NCBI RefSeq assembly: GCF_012932365.1 | Contig: NZ_JAAIIH010000001.1 | Coordinates: 434,001-498,000 of the forward strand | Origin: Bifidobacterium moraviense | Lineage (GTDB): Bacteria > Actinomycetota > Actinomycetes > Actinomycetales > Bifidobacteriaceae | Reading direction: 5' to 3' | DNA: 64,000 bases | In this document: piece by piece, positions 1 through 9,742 of the stretch | Layout: the number at the start of each line of letters is the position of its first letter | How positions within the stretch are numbered: position 1 is the first letter of the stretch | Notes under the pieces: generated by a model | Told to the model about the DNA's origin: nothing | The model's input: only the letters and a program-made list of their open reading frames with translations | Databases searched by the model: none | Translations under genes and position numbers: made by a program

Positions 1-45
1 CACGGCGGATTCGAATTCGGCGTCGGTCATATGCATGGCGTCCAT
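1..45 (-). CDS. 5' end of an unidentified minus-strand gene (partial)
   Basis: The complement of the first 45 bases opens with three in-frame ATG codons (first bases at 45, 36 and 30) and stays open to the window edge. From the last ATG it reads MTDAEFESAV. Small zincin-like metallopeptidases of actinobacteria often open in a similar acidic way, but about fifteen residues are too few to assign a family. It would be divergent from the ABC-F gene, sharing an 84-base intergenic region. No strong ribosome binding site is visible. Confidence 0.4.
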   Translation of the reverse strand, partial: MDAMHMTDAEFESAV

Positions 46-129
46 CGTACCCGGTCGGCTGGTTCGGTATGATGGACCGTTGGCATACCGGCAGCGGATC
101 ACGACGACAAGGGAAGAGCAGGGACGAAC

Positions 130-1731
<1,602 letters not shown>

Positions 1732-1760
1732 CGGAGCGTCGTCGGCGTTGCCCCTCGGTC

Positions 1761-1787
1761 GGCGTACCTTGTTGTACGCCTTTCTTC
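1761..1787 (+). terminator. Rho-independent terminator after the ABC-F gene
   Basis: A 7-bp stem (GGCGTAC, 1761-1767, with GTACGCC, 1774-1780) around a CTTGTT loop is followed by TTTCTT. It lies 30 bases after the ABC-F stop codon, in the gap between convergent genes. Confidence 0.65.
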
Positions 1788-1816
1788 GGTGCGCCTTGAT
1801 GACGCACGCGTTGTTC

Positions 1817-1874
1817 CTCGGCCGCGGCCGAGACTGGGGAGCGCCGTCGGCGCTATTCCCCGGCCGCGGCCGAG
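1817..1874. repeat. Pair of GC-only palindromes between convergent genes
   Basis: A perfect 16-base palindrome (CTCGGCCGCGGCCGAG, 1817-1832) is followed 44 bases later by a second copy of its core (CGGCCGCGGCCG, 1861-1872, continuing GAGA). A smaller dyad, GCGCCGTCGGCGC, sits between them. Either could fold into a hairpin in RNA from either strand and may help end convergent transcription. No T-run follows. Confidence 0.5.
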
Positions 1875-1891
1875 ACCGAGAGACGCTGCGT

Positions 1892-2659
1892 CTACTGGGC
1901 GGCCTTGGCCGCGGCGTCGTTGATGCAGCGGATCGCGTTGAGCGTGCGCGGGTAGCCGATGTACGGCATGCACTGCGAGACCACGGCGATCAGGAACGCC
2001 TTCTCGTTACCGACCTTCAGGTTCGCGCCCGCATGCGCCGTCAGCTGCGGCTCGCAGCCGCCCTGCGCGGCAAGGAAGCACAGCGTGATCATCTCGCGCC
2101 GGCGATGGTCCAGCCCGCCGCGCGTGTAGTAGTCGCCGAAGCAGTTGTCCGCCAGCCACTTGTTGATGTGCCGCGTCTCCTCGGGGCCGGACTGCGCGAA
2201 CCCGCGCATGTGCTCGCCGAAGATGTCGATCTGCACCTGCTCCCCCGCCGCCGCGCGCGTCTCCGGCGTCGTCGTGGACTGCGGGGCGAGCGGCAGCGCC
2301 ACGTCCATCGCCTCCAGCACCTGATTCGTCTTCCTCAGGAACGGCAGCACGCGGCCGAATCCCAGATACGCAACCGCCTGATACACGATCTCCTTGACCT
2401 CGACAGGCGTCACGCCGGCCTTCATGGCCACCGGCAGCATCAGCTCGTACTCGTCCAGCCCCTGGCATCCGAGCAGCGCGGCGAGCACGGCCATCGACCG
2501 CGTCCGGTCATCCAGATCCGGGTGGTTCGCGCCGGGCTCATGGATCACCTCGTCGTACGCGAAGTTCGAGAACAGCGCCACGAACTCCGGGTCGGTCTGC
2601 TCCAGCGTCCTGTCGTCGCTCCAGAACCGGTTCATGCGGCTCCTGATGTCATCGAACAT
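1892..2659 (-). CDS. Carboxymuconolactone decarboxylase (CMD/AhpD-like) family protein
   Basis: A 255-residue protein with two CMD-type helical repeats, at about residues 55-110 and 170-245. The second contains ITLCFLAAQGGC followed by a His nine residues further on. Family members are decarboxylases or AhpD-like peroxidase partners; the substrate is not visible. The ATG at 2659 has AAGGAG upstream and overlaps the end of the MerR gene by 11 bases, so the two are translated as an operon. A MerR-controlled CMD protein next to a dehydrogenase suggests a role in detoxification or redox stress, which is an inference. Confidence 0.85.
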   Translation of the reverse strand: MFDDIRSRMNRFWSDDRTLEQTDPEFVALFSNFAYDEVIHEPGANHPDLDDRTRSMAVLAALLGCQGLDEYELMLPVAMKAGVTPVEVKEIVYQAVAYLGFGRVLPFLRKTNQVLEAMDVALPLAPQSTTTPETRAAAGEQVQIDIFGEHMRGFAQSGPEETRHINKWLADNCFGDYYTRGGLDHRRREMITLCFLAAQGGCEPQLTAHAGANLKVGNEKAFLIAVVSQCMPYIGYPRTLNAIRCINDAAAKAAQ

Positions 2660-3188
2660 CCTCGGTCTCCTTTCCGCCGGCCGTCCTTCCGACCGGCGCG
2701 CTGGATGCCTGCGCCTTGTGCGCCTTGCCGCCGACCTGCATGCGCTTGATCTTCTCCACGATGTCGCGATTGTCGTCCAGCAGCTGCTCGGCGTCCCGCT
2801 CGCGGCCTTCGGCGATGGCGCGCCAGTACAGCGTCTTGAACGACACGTACGCCTGCTGCATGCGAATGCTCTCCGCCTTGGCGGCAAGCCTGAGCGCCTG
2901 CGCGTCCAGCAGCTCCATCTGGCGGCGCGCGCCGTCCGGCCCATCGAAGCGATTGCGCAGATACTGGCGCATCGCGTCAAGCGGCATGCCCGTGGCGGCG
3001 AGGCAGGACACGATGCTCAGCGCCTCCAGATCCGCATCCGAGTAGGCGCGATGGCCCGAACTGGGGTCGCGGGCGATGGGATCGATGATGCCGATCTGCT
3101 CGTAGTAGCGCAGCGTCGACTCGGGCAGGCCCGAGATCATCGACGCTTCGCGGATGGTGTGCCATGCGGTGGCGGTCTCGTTGCTCAT
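2649..3188 (-). CDS. MerR family transcriptional regulator
   Basis: A 179-residue regulator. The N-terminal MerR winged helix-turn-helix covers about residues 10-80 and includes LPESTLRYYEQIGII and the RAYSDADLEAL segment. A predicted coiled-coil dimer helix and a short effector region follow. No cysteine cluster typical of metal sensors is seen in the C-terminal part, so a small organic ligand or redox cue is more likely than a metal. It is co-translated with the CMD gene. Its own promoter has an 18-base dyad between -35 and -10, as MerR-controlled promoters do, and no ribosome binding site precedes the ATG. Confidence 0.9.
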   Translation of the reverse strand: MSNETATAWHTIREASMISGLPESTLRYYEQIGIIDPIARDPSSGHRAYSDADLEALSIVSCLAATGMPLDAMRQYLRNRFDGPDGARRQMELLDAQALRLAAKAESIRMQQAYVSFKTLYWRAIAEGRERDAEQLLDDNRDIVEKIKRMQVGGKAHKAQASSAPVGRTAGGKETEDVR

Positions 3189-3195
3189 GCTTCGT

Positions 3196-3225
3196 ACTGT
3201 ATGGACTTCGAGCGCTTGAAGTAAA
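3196..3225 (-). promoter_or_regulatory. merR promoter with MerR-type operator dyad
   Basis: On the minus strand, TTTACT (3225-3220) and TACAGT (3201-3196) are separated by 18 bases. An 18-base dyad with arms ACTTC/GAAGT around AGCGCT (3205-3222) fills the spacer. Long spacers with an internal dyad are the hallmark of MerR-regulated promoters. The -10 ends seven bases before the ATG, so the transcript probably starts at or next to the start codon. Confidence 0.6.
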
Positions 3226-3237
3226 CCGGCGACACGC

Positions 3238-4020
3238 CTACGCCTCGCGGTACACCTTCGTGTAGGAGCCTTCGGCGCGGGGACGCACGACGATCTGGTC
3301 GATGTCGACCGTGTCGGGCTGGGCGAGCGCCCACGTGACGCATTCGGCGATGTCCTCGGCCTTAAGCGGGCTCGGCACGCCCGCGTAGACGGCCGCCGCG
3401 CGCGCCGCGTCGCCGCCGAAGCGCTTGAGGGAGAACTCGTCGGTTTCGACCATGCCGGGCGCGATGTCGATGACGCGCACGGGCTCGCCGATCTGCTCCA
3501 GTCGCAGCACGCGCGCCATGACGCGCTCGGCGAACTTGGAGGCGCAGTAGCCGGCGCCGCCCTCATACGGCTCGATGCCGGCGGTGGACGAGATGACGAG
3601 CACGGTGCCGCCGCCGGGCGCCTGCTTGAGGGCGGGCAGCAGCTTCTGCGTGATGCGCAGCGTGCCGATCACGTTGAGCTCGTACATGCCGCGCCAGTCG
3701 TCCAGACTGGCCGTAGCGACGGGATCCTTGCCGAACGCGGCGCCGGCGCAGTTGACGAGCGCCTTGACGGGGCCCGCCTCCAGAATGCGGTCCACGGCGG
3801 CCTGCGTGCTCGCCTCGCCGGTGATGTCGCACGCCACGTAGCTGACGGCGGGGCCGAGCTCGTCGGCGAGCGCCTTGAGCCTGGCCTCGCGCCGCGCCAG
3901 CGCGACGACCGTCCACCCGTCCTTCACGAGCGCGCGCACGCTGGCCGCGCCGATGCCGCTGGATGCGCCGGTCACCACCGCGCGCTTCGTCGCCTCGCCG
4001 TTCCTCGCTTCCTCGGCCAT
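3238..4020 (-). CDS. Short-chain dehydrogenase/reductase (SDR) family oxidoreductase
   Basis: A 260-residue classical SDR. It has the Rossmann motif VVTGASSGIGAAS near residues 15-28, NCAG near 100, a catalytic Ser in ISSTAG near 146, and the YxxxK pair YCASK near 157. It therefore catalyses NAD(P)(H)-dependent alcohol/ketone interconversion; the substrate is unknown. The start at 4020 was chosen because GGGAGG sits five bases before the ATG; the frame is open further upstream but has no such signal. It lies 59 bases downstream of jetD with a hairpin between, so it is probably not part of the defence operon. Confidence 0.88.
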   Translation of the reverse strand: MAEEARNGEATKRAVVTGASSGIGAASVRALVKDGWTVVALARREARLKALADELGPAVSYVACDITGEASTQAAVDRILEAGPVKALVNCAGAAFGKDPVATASLDDWRGMYELNVIGTLRITQKLLPALKQAPGGGTVLVISSTAGIEPYEGGAGYCASKFAERVMARVLRLEQIGEPVRVIDIAPGMVETDEFSLKRFGGDAARAAAVYAGVPSPLKAEDIAECVTWALAQPDTVDIDQIVVRPRAEGSYTKVYREA

Positions 4021-4054
4021 GATTCCTCCCTGATTGGCTGATCGCGTCTGGCTG

Positions 4055-4079
4055 CCGCGCCGCATGGTCGGCGGCGCGG
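4055..4079 (-). terminator. Hairpin directly after jetD (operon end)
   Basis: A perfect 9-bp GC stem (CCGCGCCGC, 4055-4063, with GCGGCGCGG, 4071-4079) with a 7-base loop abuts the jetD stop codon. No T-run follows, so it may stabilise the transcript end rather than act as a strong terminator. Confidence 0.5.
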
Positions 4080-5351
4080 TCACAGCCTGATTGTACGACC
4101 CAACGCGTCCCGAAGCGTGCCGTCAAATTGCGCTTCGGGCCAGCCGCGCTCGGCGAGCAGCCGCACGGCGTCGGCGATCGGTATGCGCTCCTGCTCGATG
4201 CGGGGATGGCCGTGACGCGCGTCGCACAGCATGAGGTAGAGCGCGCGTTCGTCGTCGTTCAGCATGCGCATCGCATCGTCCTTGGGACTGCGGCTTGCGA
4301 TCCGATGCCCGCGTTCGTCGAGATCGGTGCCGTACCGCTCGTACCGCGCGTAGGTCTGCCGGTCCATGAGCACGGACGGGCAGACGATGCCGCAGGACTT
4401 GCGCACGGAGGCGAGAATCTCCAGTCCGTCCGCGTCGATGTCGCCCCAGTACGCCACATGGCGTTCCGGCAGGTCGCTGAGCCATGGCAGCAGCGTGGGC
4501 AGCGCCGCCACGGACGACCATCCCTGTCCCCAGATGCACAGCGTGCCGGCCATGGGCGGCATGGCGAGATAGGTGTCCTTGTTCTCCACGATGATCGCGT
4601 GGCTGATCGCATGGTCGGCGGCCGGCTGCCATGCCGTGACGGCGACCATGGACGGGTCGTTGTATCGGCTCGGGTCCAGATGGCGGAACCACAGCTGGTG
4701 GGGACGCTCGGCCAGCGGCAGCCCGTCGATGCCGAGCAGCGCGCAGATGGCCTTGCGACGTCGGCTGCCCACGCCGCCGAGCCATTTGGCGCTGAACCCG
4801 GCGAGCGGCACCTGACGGGCCGTGAGCCCGGCGACGGATTCGAGGTCCATTGCGGCGAACTGTGCGGCGGCCTTGAGCGTCAGCTCGAAGTCGACGTCCG
4901 ATTCGTCGGCAAGCAGCCTGACGGCATGCGCGGCATGGCGCTCATCGGCGCCGGGGAACGCGCAGGCGTCGTGCACACGTGCTCTTGCCTTGCGATAGGC
5001 GACGGATGCCTGACGCGTGCCTGACGAGGATCCGGCGACGCGACAGGCGGTCTCCGCGTCGGGAGTCGTGATGGAGCGGATGAGTTGGATCCGCGCGCCG
5101 CCGCCGGCTTCGCGCGCAGCGACGTTCACCACGCATCCGCAGCGTTCGGCCAGATCGAGCAATGCATTGTTGCGCTCGTGTACGGCCACGATGTCGGCGG
5201 ATGCCAGCTCGGCCTTCGTGGGCTGGACGATGGGCACGGAGTGCGGCCATGCGGCGGCGAGTTCCCCACCGACGGCGAAGCGGTGGGACGTGAGCCACTT
5301 GGCGACCGCTTCGCATACGCCTTGCGCATCGCGCACGCTGCGGGCGGCCAT
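4080..5351 (-). CDS. jetD: Wadjet defence protein JetD (DUF3322/DUF2220, Toprim-like nuclease subunit)
   Basis: A 423-residue protein matching the JetD family. Its N-terminal half is DUF3322-like and its C-terminal half DUF2220-like with a topoisomerase VI/Toprim-type fold. Visible motifs are ENKDTY near residue 255, the acidic GDIDADG near 302 (Toprim DxD metal site) and HPRIEQERIP near 382, all characteristic of this family. In Wadjet, JetD is the nuclease that cuts circular plasmid DNA once the JetABC SMC motor has extruded it. The start overlaps the jetC stop by one base (TGATG), giving translational coupling. All expected catalytic motifs are present, so it is probably active. Confidence 0.93.
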   Translation of the reverse strand: MAARSVRDAQGVCEAVAKWLTSHRFAVGGELAAAWPHSVPIVQPTKAELASADIVAVHERNNALLDLAERCGCVVNVAAREAGGGARIQLIRSITTPDAETACRVAGSSSGTRQASVAYRKARARVHDACAFPGADERHAAHAVRLLADESDVDFELTLKAAAQFAAMDLESVAGLTARQVPLAGFSAKWLGGVGSRRRKAICALLGIDGLPLAERPHQLWFRHLDPSRYNDPSMVAVTAWQPAADHAISHAIIVENKDTYLAMPPMAGTLCIWGQGWSSVAALPTLLPWLSDLPERHVAYWGDIDADGLEILASVRKSCGIVCPSVLMDRQTYARYERYGTDLDERGHRIASRSPKDDAMRMLNDDERALYLMLCDARHGHPRIEQERIPIADAVRLLAERGWPEAQFDGTLRDALGRTIRL

Positions 5352-8300
5352 CAGCGGGGCGCCTCAGGATCCGCGGATTGACGATCGGCCGGTTCCGGCA
5401 CGGCGGCAGCACCGGAAGCGTCGGCGCCATCGGATGCATCGGCGGTCTCGGCATCCGCCTCGTCGAACGTTGCGGGCGCGATCTCCTGCAGGTAGGAGCG
5501 GCCGGTGTCCGGGTCGCGGTAGGCGACGTACGCCTTGCGTGCCACTTCGAGGATCTCGGCCGTCTTGCTTTCCGGCGCGGAGACGATCACCTGGAATCCG
5601 AGGCGTGGCAGCACGGACAGCGCGCGCCGCGTGTAGCGGCCGTCGGCCTTGATGAGCGCCTCGTCGAGGAACAGCGTGGTGTAGGTCGGCTGTCCGTTCA
5701 CGTCGCCGCCGAGCAGGTAGATGAGCGCCGCGCCGTACACGAAGCTCGTGAGCTCCTGCAGGGCGCCGCCCGACTTGCCGCCGGTGGAGCTGATGCGCTC
5801 GTCCGGCCCGTCGTCGTGATGCACGATCGCATAGAAGCCGGAGCGGCAGCGCGGATCGAGGTTGCGCGCGCCGTAGCTCCTGATGCCGCCCGCGTCGCGC
5901 ACGTGCGACAGCTCCTCGTCGAGGAGGTCCACCAGCGGCCTGCAGCGGGCGAACACGCGGCGCGTCTCCTGCGGGTCCGCGGCGCGCGACGCCTTCCACT
6001 CGTTGAGCATCTGCACCACGCGGCGCAGCTGTCCGGAGAATGCGGCGTCCGGCCGGCGCACGTCCGCGCCAAGGGCCAACGTGCCGTGGCGCGGACCGAA
6101 CCGCTGGCCGGTGAGCATCCGGTTGATGCGTTCCAGCTGGTCGCCGATGTCGCTTGCGTCGGTGTCGATCGCGCGTCCCAGCTGCGTGAAGTCCATGAGC
6201 ATCTTGTCGAGGCTGTTGGCGACCTCCGCGTCCGTGGCGTTCACGGCGGCGAGCTTCGACAGCCCCTCCAGCTCCTCCAGATAGTACCGGTAGTCGTTCA
6301 CGCTGGCGGTGGCCGAGTCGTCGTCGGGCGCATACCGTTCGAGGTAGTTCGCCATGTTCAGCTCGACCGCGGCGCGTGCATCGTCGACGGTCTTGCGCAA
6401 TCCGGCGACGCGGGCGCGCGCCTGCCTGACGATCGCCGCGGCGATGTTCCCGCGGACGCTGCCGCCGGCGTCGGCGAGCGCATGCGCACGGTCCTCCCGC
6501 CGCGGCATGCTCGCGAACGCGCCGTCGTAGGCCTCGGCGAGCGCCCGCTCGGCGTTCTCGCCGATCGAGACCTCCGCATCGGCGCCGTCGTGGCGCTCAT
6601 GATACCGGTCGAGCCATGCCTGCATCGCATCCACCATGCGGGAAAGGCGTCCCGCTTCGATGTCGAGCCGCGACGCCTCCTTCTGCGCGTCCGACGCCTC
6701 CGCGGCGAGACGGTCGCGCATGGCGAGCAGTCGCGCGGTCTCCGGGTCGTTGCGCATCGCGTCGATGTCGGATTCCAGCTCCTCGATGCGCCGCTCGATG
6801 CCGTCGGCATCCACCTGGCTCCACGGCGTGTGGGCGAGTTCCTCGGCGAGCGCATGGCGGGCGCGCAGCGTTTCGGCCGCGGCGTCGGTCTCGCGTCGGC
6901 GGCTCTCGGCGTCGTCGGCGCGCCGGCGCGCCTGATCGATCTGGCCGCGCAGTCCGTCCAGGTACGTCTCGTCGGCGAATCCGATGACCTGCCGCATGCC
7001 CTTGGTGCCGTGCCAGCCGCGCCTGCCGGACTTGATCTGCCCGTCGCGCTGCACCTGGCGCTCAGTGCGGTTCGCGTCGTCGATCGCGTCGACGCAGCGC
7101 GCGTCGAGCCGTTCGGCGCGGGTCTGCGTCTTGAGCCATGCGGCGAACGGGGATTCGTCGCGGTAGCGCAGCTTGCCGGACATCCAGCCGTCGCGCGGTT
7201 CGGCGTCCGCGCCGGCTTCGGCATCGGCGACGGCATCAGCACTGGCGTCCGTGTCGACGAACGTCCAGGTGCGCCGGCCCATGAGGCTCGGATCGATGGC
7301 GCTGACCTTGCGCGCGAAGCCGTGCTCGTGGCGGCGGTCGACGAGGATGGTCTGCGCGAGCGAGCCGTAGACGACGTTCATGGCAGCGCGCCACGCCTCG
7401 TCCTCTTCGCGCACGTCCATGAGCTCGGCGGCGTACGGCAGGTCGTCGGCGTCGAGGCCGGTCGCCCTGACGAGCAGCGCGCGGTCGTCGTCCATGGCCT
7501 GCGAGATGCGGGTGCGCCGGCTGCTGTGTCGTTCGTAGTCGCGCTGGAGCGCAGCGAGCGCGTCCTTGGCGTCGTGCAGGGCGCTCTGTGATTCGTAGCG
7601 GCTCTGGTCGAGCGCGGCGAGGTCGTCGCGGTACGTGCCGTCCGCCTCGGCGAGGCGCGTGCGCTCGCGCTCCCATGCGTCGGCCCCATCGGGCATCGTC
7701 TCGCCGGCTGCGTCGAACCGTGCGGCCAGACGCGTGCCGAGGTCGCGCGCGGCGGCGAAGTCCCGGTTGAGCTGGGCGAGCTGCGTCTCGAGTCGGGCGA
7801 GTGCGCCGCCGTCCCTGCTGCCGAGCTGCGCGTCGATCCGCGCGCAGCGTTCGCGCAGCTCGTCCGCGGCGTGCGCGGCGACGGTCTGTGCCTCGCGGCC
7901 GCGGCCGGCGGCGGTGCGGTCGGCGGGCAGCTGGGCGCCGATGTCGTCGGCCATGCGCCGGCCCGTCCACGCGGCCACCGCGGCCCTGCCCTGCTCGCCG
8001 TCCGGATCGATGCGGGAGCCGTCGCGCAGGGCGGCGAGCGCGTCCGCATATGCGCCGTAGCCGGTCCGGATGTCCTTCAGGCGCGCCATGCGGCGAGCCT
8101 TCTCGTCCATGGCGCGGAGGTTCTCCTCGTAGCGCCGCCAGTCATCCACGGCGGCCCGGGCGAGATCCAGCGCCTCGGGCACGCCGAGCACGCCCTGCTT
8201 GAAGATGTCGTCGAGGCGCGACGGCGCGTCGGCGGACTGGATCTTGTGCAGCAGCCGGCAGGCTTCGGCGCTCAGGCCCATGATGCGCCAGATGCGCGCG

Positions 8301-8896
8301 TGGAACGCGTCCGCGTTCGGGAAGGTCTCGCAGCCGGGATATGCGGTCCTGATCTGCGTGGGTGTGAACGGCGTGTCGCGGTAGCGGTCCATGAGCCTGG
8401 GGTCGATGACGCGGTCCCAGACCGCGTACTGGCGGCGCACGTCGCCGGAGCCGTCGCCGACGGCCAGATACAGGAACTTCGCGCAGCTGAGCGTCTGCCC
8501 GGTGGTGCGGTTCGCATACGTGTCGACGATCGCGCCCCACACGGGCTGCGGGCGTCCGTCGGCGTCGCGGCCGCGCAGGTAGAGCGGCATTTCGACGCCG
8601 CCGTCGGAGCCGTAGCCGAGCATGCCGCGCACGTACGTGTAGTCGCTGCGTTCGGACCGTCCGGCGTTGGACGCCTTGTTGAACGGCGTGCCCGTGGGGT
8701 ACAGCAGCGAGATCTGCGCGTCCACGAGCGTGGATTTGCCGGATTCGCTGGCGCCGGCAAGCAGCGTCACGGGGGCCGTGGGATCCGTGGACGGGCGGAA
8801 CTCGTGCCAGCCGTCGTACGATCCCCAGTTGACGACCTGCCGGCTTTCGAGCATCCACCGGTCGGCGATCATCGCCATGTCTTCGCGCTTCGCCAT
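5351..8896 (-). CDS. jetC: Wadjet defence protein JetC (SMC/MukB-like ATPase)
   Basis: An 1181-residue SMC-type ATPase. Walker A GASESGKST lies near residues 47-55, the ABC signature GGKSGGAL near 1036 and Walker B LFLDEA near 1074. Between them are about 700 residues of Glu/Arg/Ala-rich coiled coil interrupted by a hinge-like region around 480-600. In Wadjet, JetC dimers with JetA (kleisin) and JetB (KITE) extrude DNA loops and recognise small circular plasmids. A low-complexity acidic Ala/Asp tail of about 35 residues ends the protein and is probably dispensable. AGGGGAGG six bases before the ATG gives it the strongest ribosome binding site of the operon. Confidence 0.94.
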   Translation of the reverse strand: MAKREDMAMIADRWMLESRQVVNWGSYDGWHEFRPSTDPTAPVTLLAGASESGKSTLVDAQISLLYPTGTPFNKASNAGRSERSDYTYVRGMLGYGSDGGVEMPLYLRGRDADGRPQPVWGAIVDTYANRTTGQTLSCAKFLYLAVGDGSGDVRRQYAVWDRVIDPRLMDRYRDTPFTPTQIRTAYPGCETFPNADAFHARIWRIMGLSAEACRLLHKIQSADAPSRLDDIFKQGVLGVPEALDLARAAVDDWRRYEENLRAMDEKARRMARLKDIRTGYGAYADALAALRDGSRIDPDGEQGRAAVAAWTGRRMADDIGAQLPADRTAAGRGREAQTVAAHAADELRERCARIDAQLGSRDGGALARLETQLAQLNRDFAAARDLGTRLAARFDAAGETMPDGADAWERERTRLAEADGTYRDDLAALDQSRYESQSALHDAKDALAALQRDYERHSSRRTRISQAMDDDRALLVRATGLDADDLPYAAELMDVREEDEAWRAAMNVVYGSLAQTILVDRRHEHGFARKVSAIDPSLMGRRTWTFVDTDASADAVADAEAGADAEPRDGWMSGKLRYRDESPFAAWLKTQTRAERLDARCVDAIDDANRTERQVQRDGQIKSGRRGWHGTKGMRQVIGFADETYLDGLRGQIDQARRRADDAESRRRETDAAAETLRARHALAEELAHTPWSQVDADGIERRIEELESDIDAMRNDPETARLLAMRDRLAAEASDAQKEASRLDIEAGRLSRMVDAMQAWLDRYHERHDGADAEVSIGENAERALAEAYDGAFASMPRREDRAHALADAGGSVRGNIAAAIVRQARARVAGLRKTVDDARAAVELNMANYLERYAPDDDSATASVNDYRYYLEELEGLSKLAAVNATDAEVANSLDKMLMDFTQLGRAIDTDASDIGDQLERINRMLTGQRFGPRHGTLALGADVRRPDAAFSGQLRRVVQMLNEWKASRAADPQETRRVFARCRPLVDLLDEELSHVRDAGGIRSYGARNLDPRCRSGFYAIVHHDDGPDERISSTGGKSGGALQELTSFVYGAALIYLLGGDVNGQPTYTTLFLDEALIKADGRYTRRALSVLPRLGFQVIVSAPESKTAEILEVARKAYVAYRDPDTGRSYLQEIAPATFDEADAETADASDGADASGAAAVPEPADRQSADPEAPR

Positions 8897-8899
8897 CGT

Positions 8900-9742
8900 C
8901 TACCTCCCCTCGTCTTCGGCGTCGTCGGAGCCCGCGTCGAACAGGGTGGGCTCCTGCGGGCGCGATTCGCCGATCCCGCCCGTGTCGACGTCGGCGTCCG
9001 CGGGATCGTCCCGCCCGAGGACCGTCCCGTCGTCCGCATCCGCGGCGGACGCGGGCTCGTCTCCGCCGTCCGGATCGGCGTCCAGCCAGGATTCGGCCAG
9101 CGCCCGGTCGAGCACCACGGGCACGAGCGGCGTGATGCGGTACATCTCCTCGCCGTCGTCCGCGCGTTCGAGGTAGCCGTGGGTCGTCGCGGCCGAGACG
9201 ACCGCCTGGATCCGTCGCAGCACGCCTTCCTCGTCGTTGCGCGACGCGAGGTATCCCGCGCCGGTCGTCAGCGCCTCGCGGATCTCGTCGAAGCTCGCCA
9301 TCCATGCGCTCTGCTCGGCGTGCACGTTCTCGTAGTCGAGCACGCGGATGCGCAGGAACGCGAGCAGCGCCGCCTCCTCGCGCGTCAGGCTCACGCGCGT
9401 CTTGAGCGAGCGGATCGTCACGTCCGGTCCGCCCACGGGCGTGGCGTACATGATGCGGTAGCGCGTGTCGACGACCAGCCGCAGCATGTCGTTGTTGAGC
9501 GAGCGGACCACCGCGTCCCGGTTGTCCTCGACCATGTCGTACAGCACGCCGCTCACGTACCGGTCCCGCTTGAGGGCGATGGCCGCCACGCGCGCGTCGG
9601 CGGGCATGTCGCTCAGATCGCCCTCGAACAGGGCCGCGGGGTTCGCGTCGCCGCCCGCCGTGCCGGCCTCCGCGCCGTCCGTCATGATGTCGTCCATCGT
9701 CGTCCTTTCGTCCGCGTCGCCGCCGTCCGTCGTCCCGTTCAT
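8900..9742 (-). CDS. jetB: Wadjet defence protein JetB (DUF4194, KITE-like subunit)
   Basis: A 280-residue DUF4194-type protein with a winged-helix core (about residues 60-230). The core is flanked by Asp/Gly-rich, probably disordered ends: an acidic N-terminal 55 residues and an acidic C-terminal 60. It corresponds to the MukE/KITE-type subunit that binds the JetA kleisin. The start at 9742 has GGAGG five bases upstream and overlaps the jetA stop by four bases (ATGA). The downstream jetC start is three bases after its stop. The disordered acidic ends are longer than the family core requires. Confidence 0.88.
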   Translation of the reverse strand: MNGTTDGGDADERTTMDDIMTDGAEAGTAGGDANPAALFEGDLSDMPADARVAAIALKRDRYVSGVLYDMVEDNRDAVVRSLNNDMLRLVVDTRYRIMYATPVGGPDVTIRSLKTRVSLTREEAALLAFLRIRVLDYENVHAEQSAWMASFDEIREALTTGAGYLASRNDEEGVLRRIQAVVSAATTHGYLERADDGEEMYRITPLVPVVLDRALAESWLDADPDGGDEPASAADADDGTVLGRDDPADADVDTGGIGESRPQEPTLFDAGSDDAEDEGR

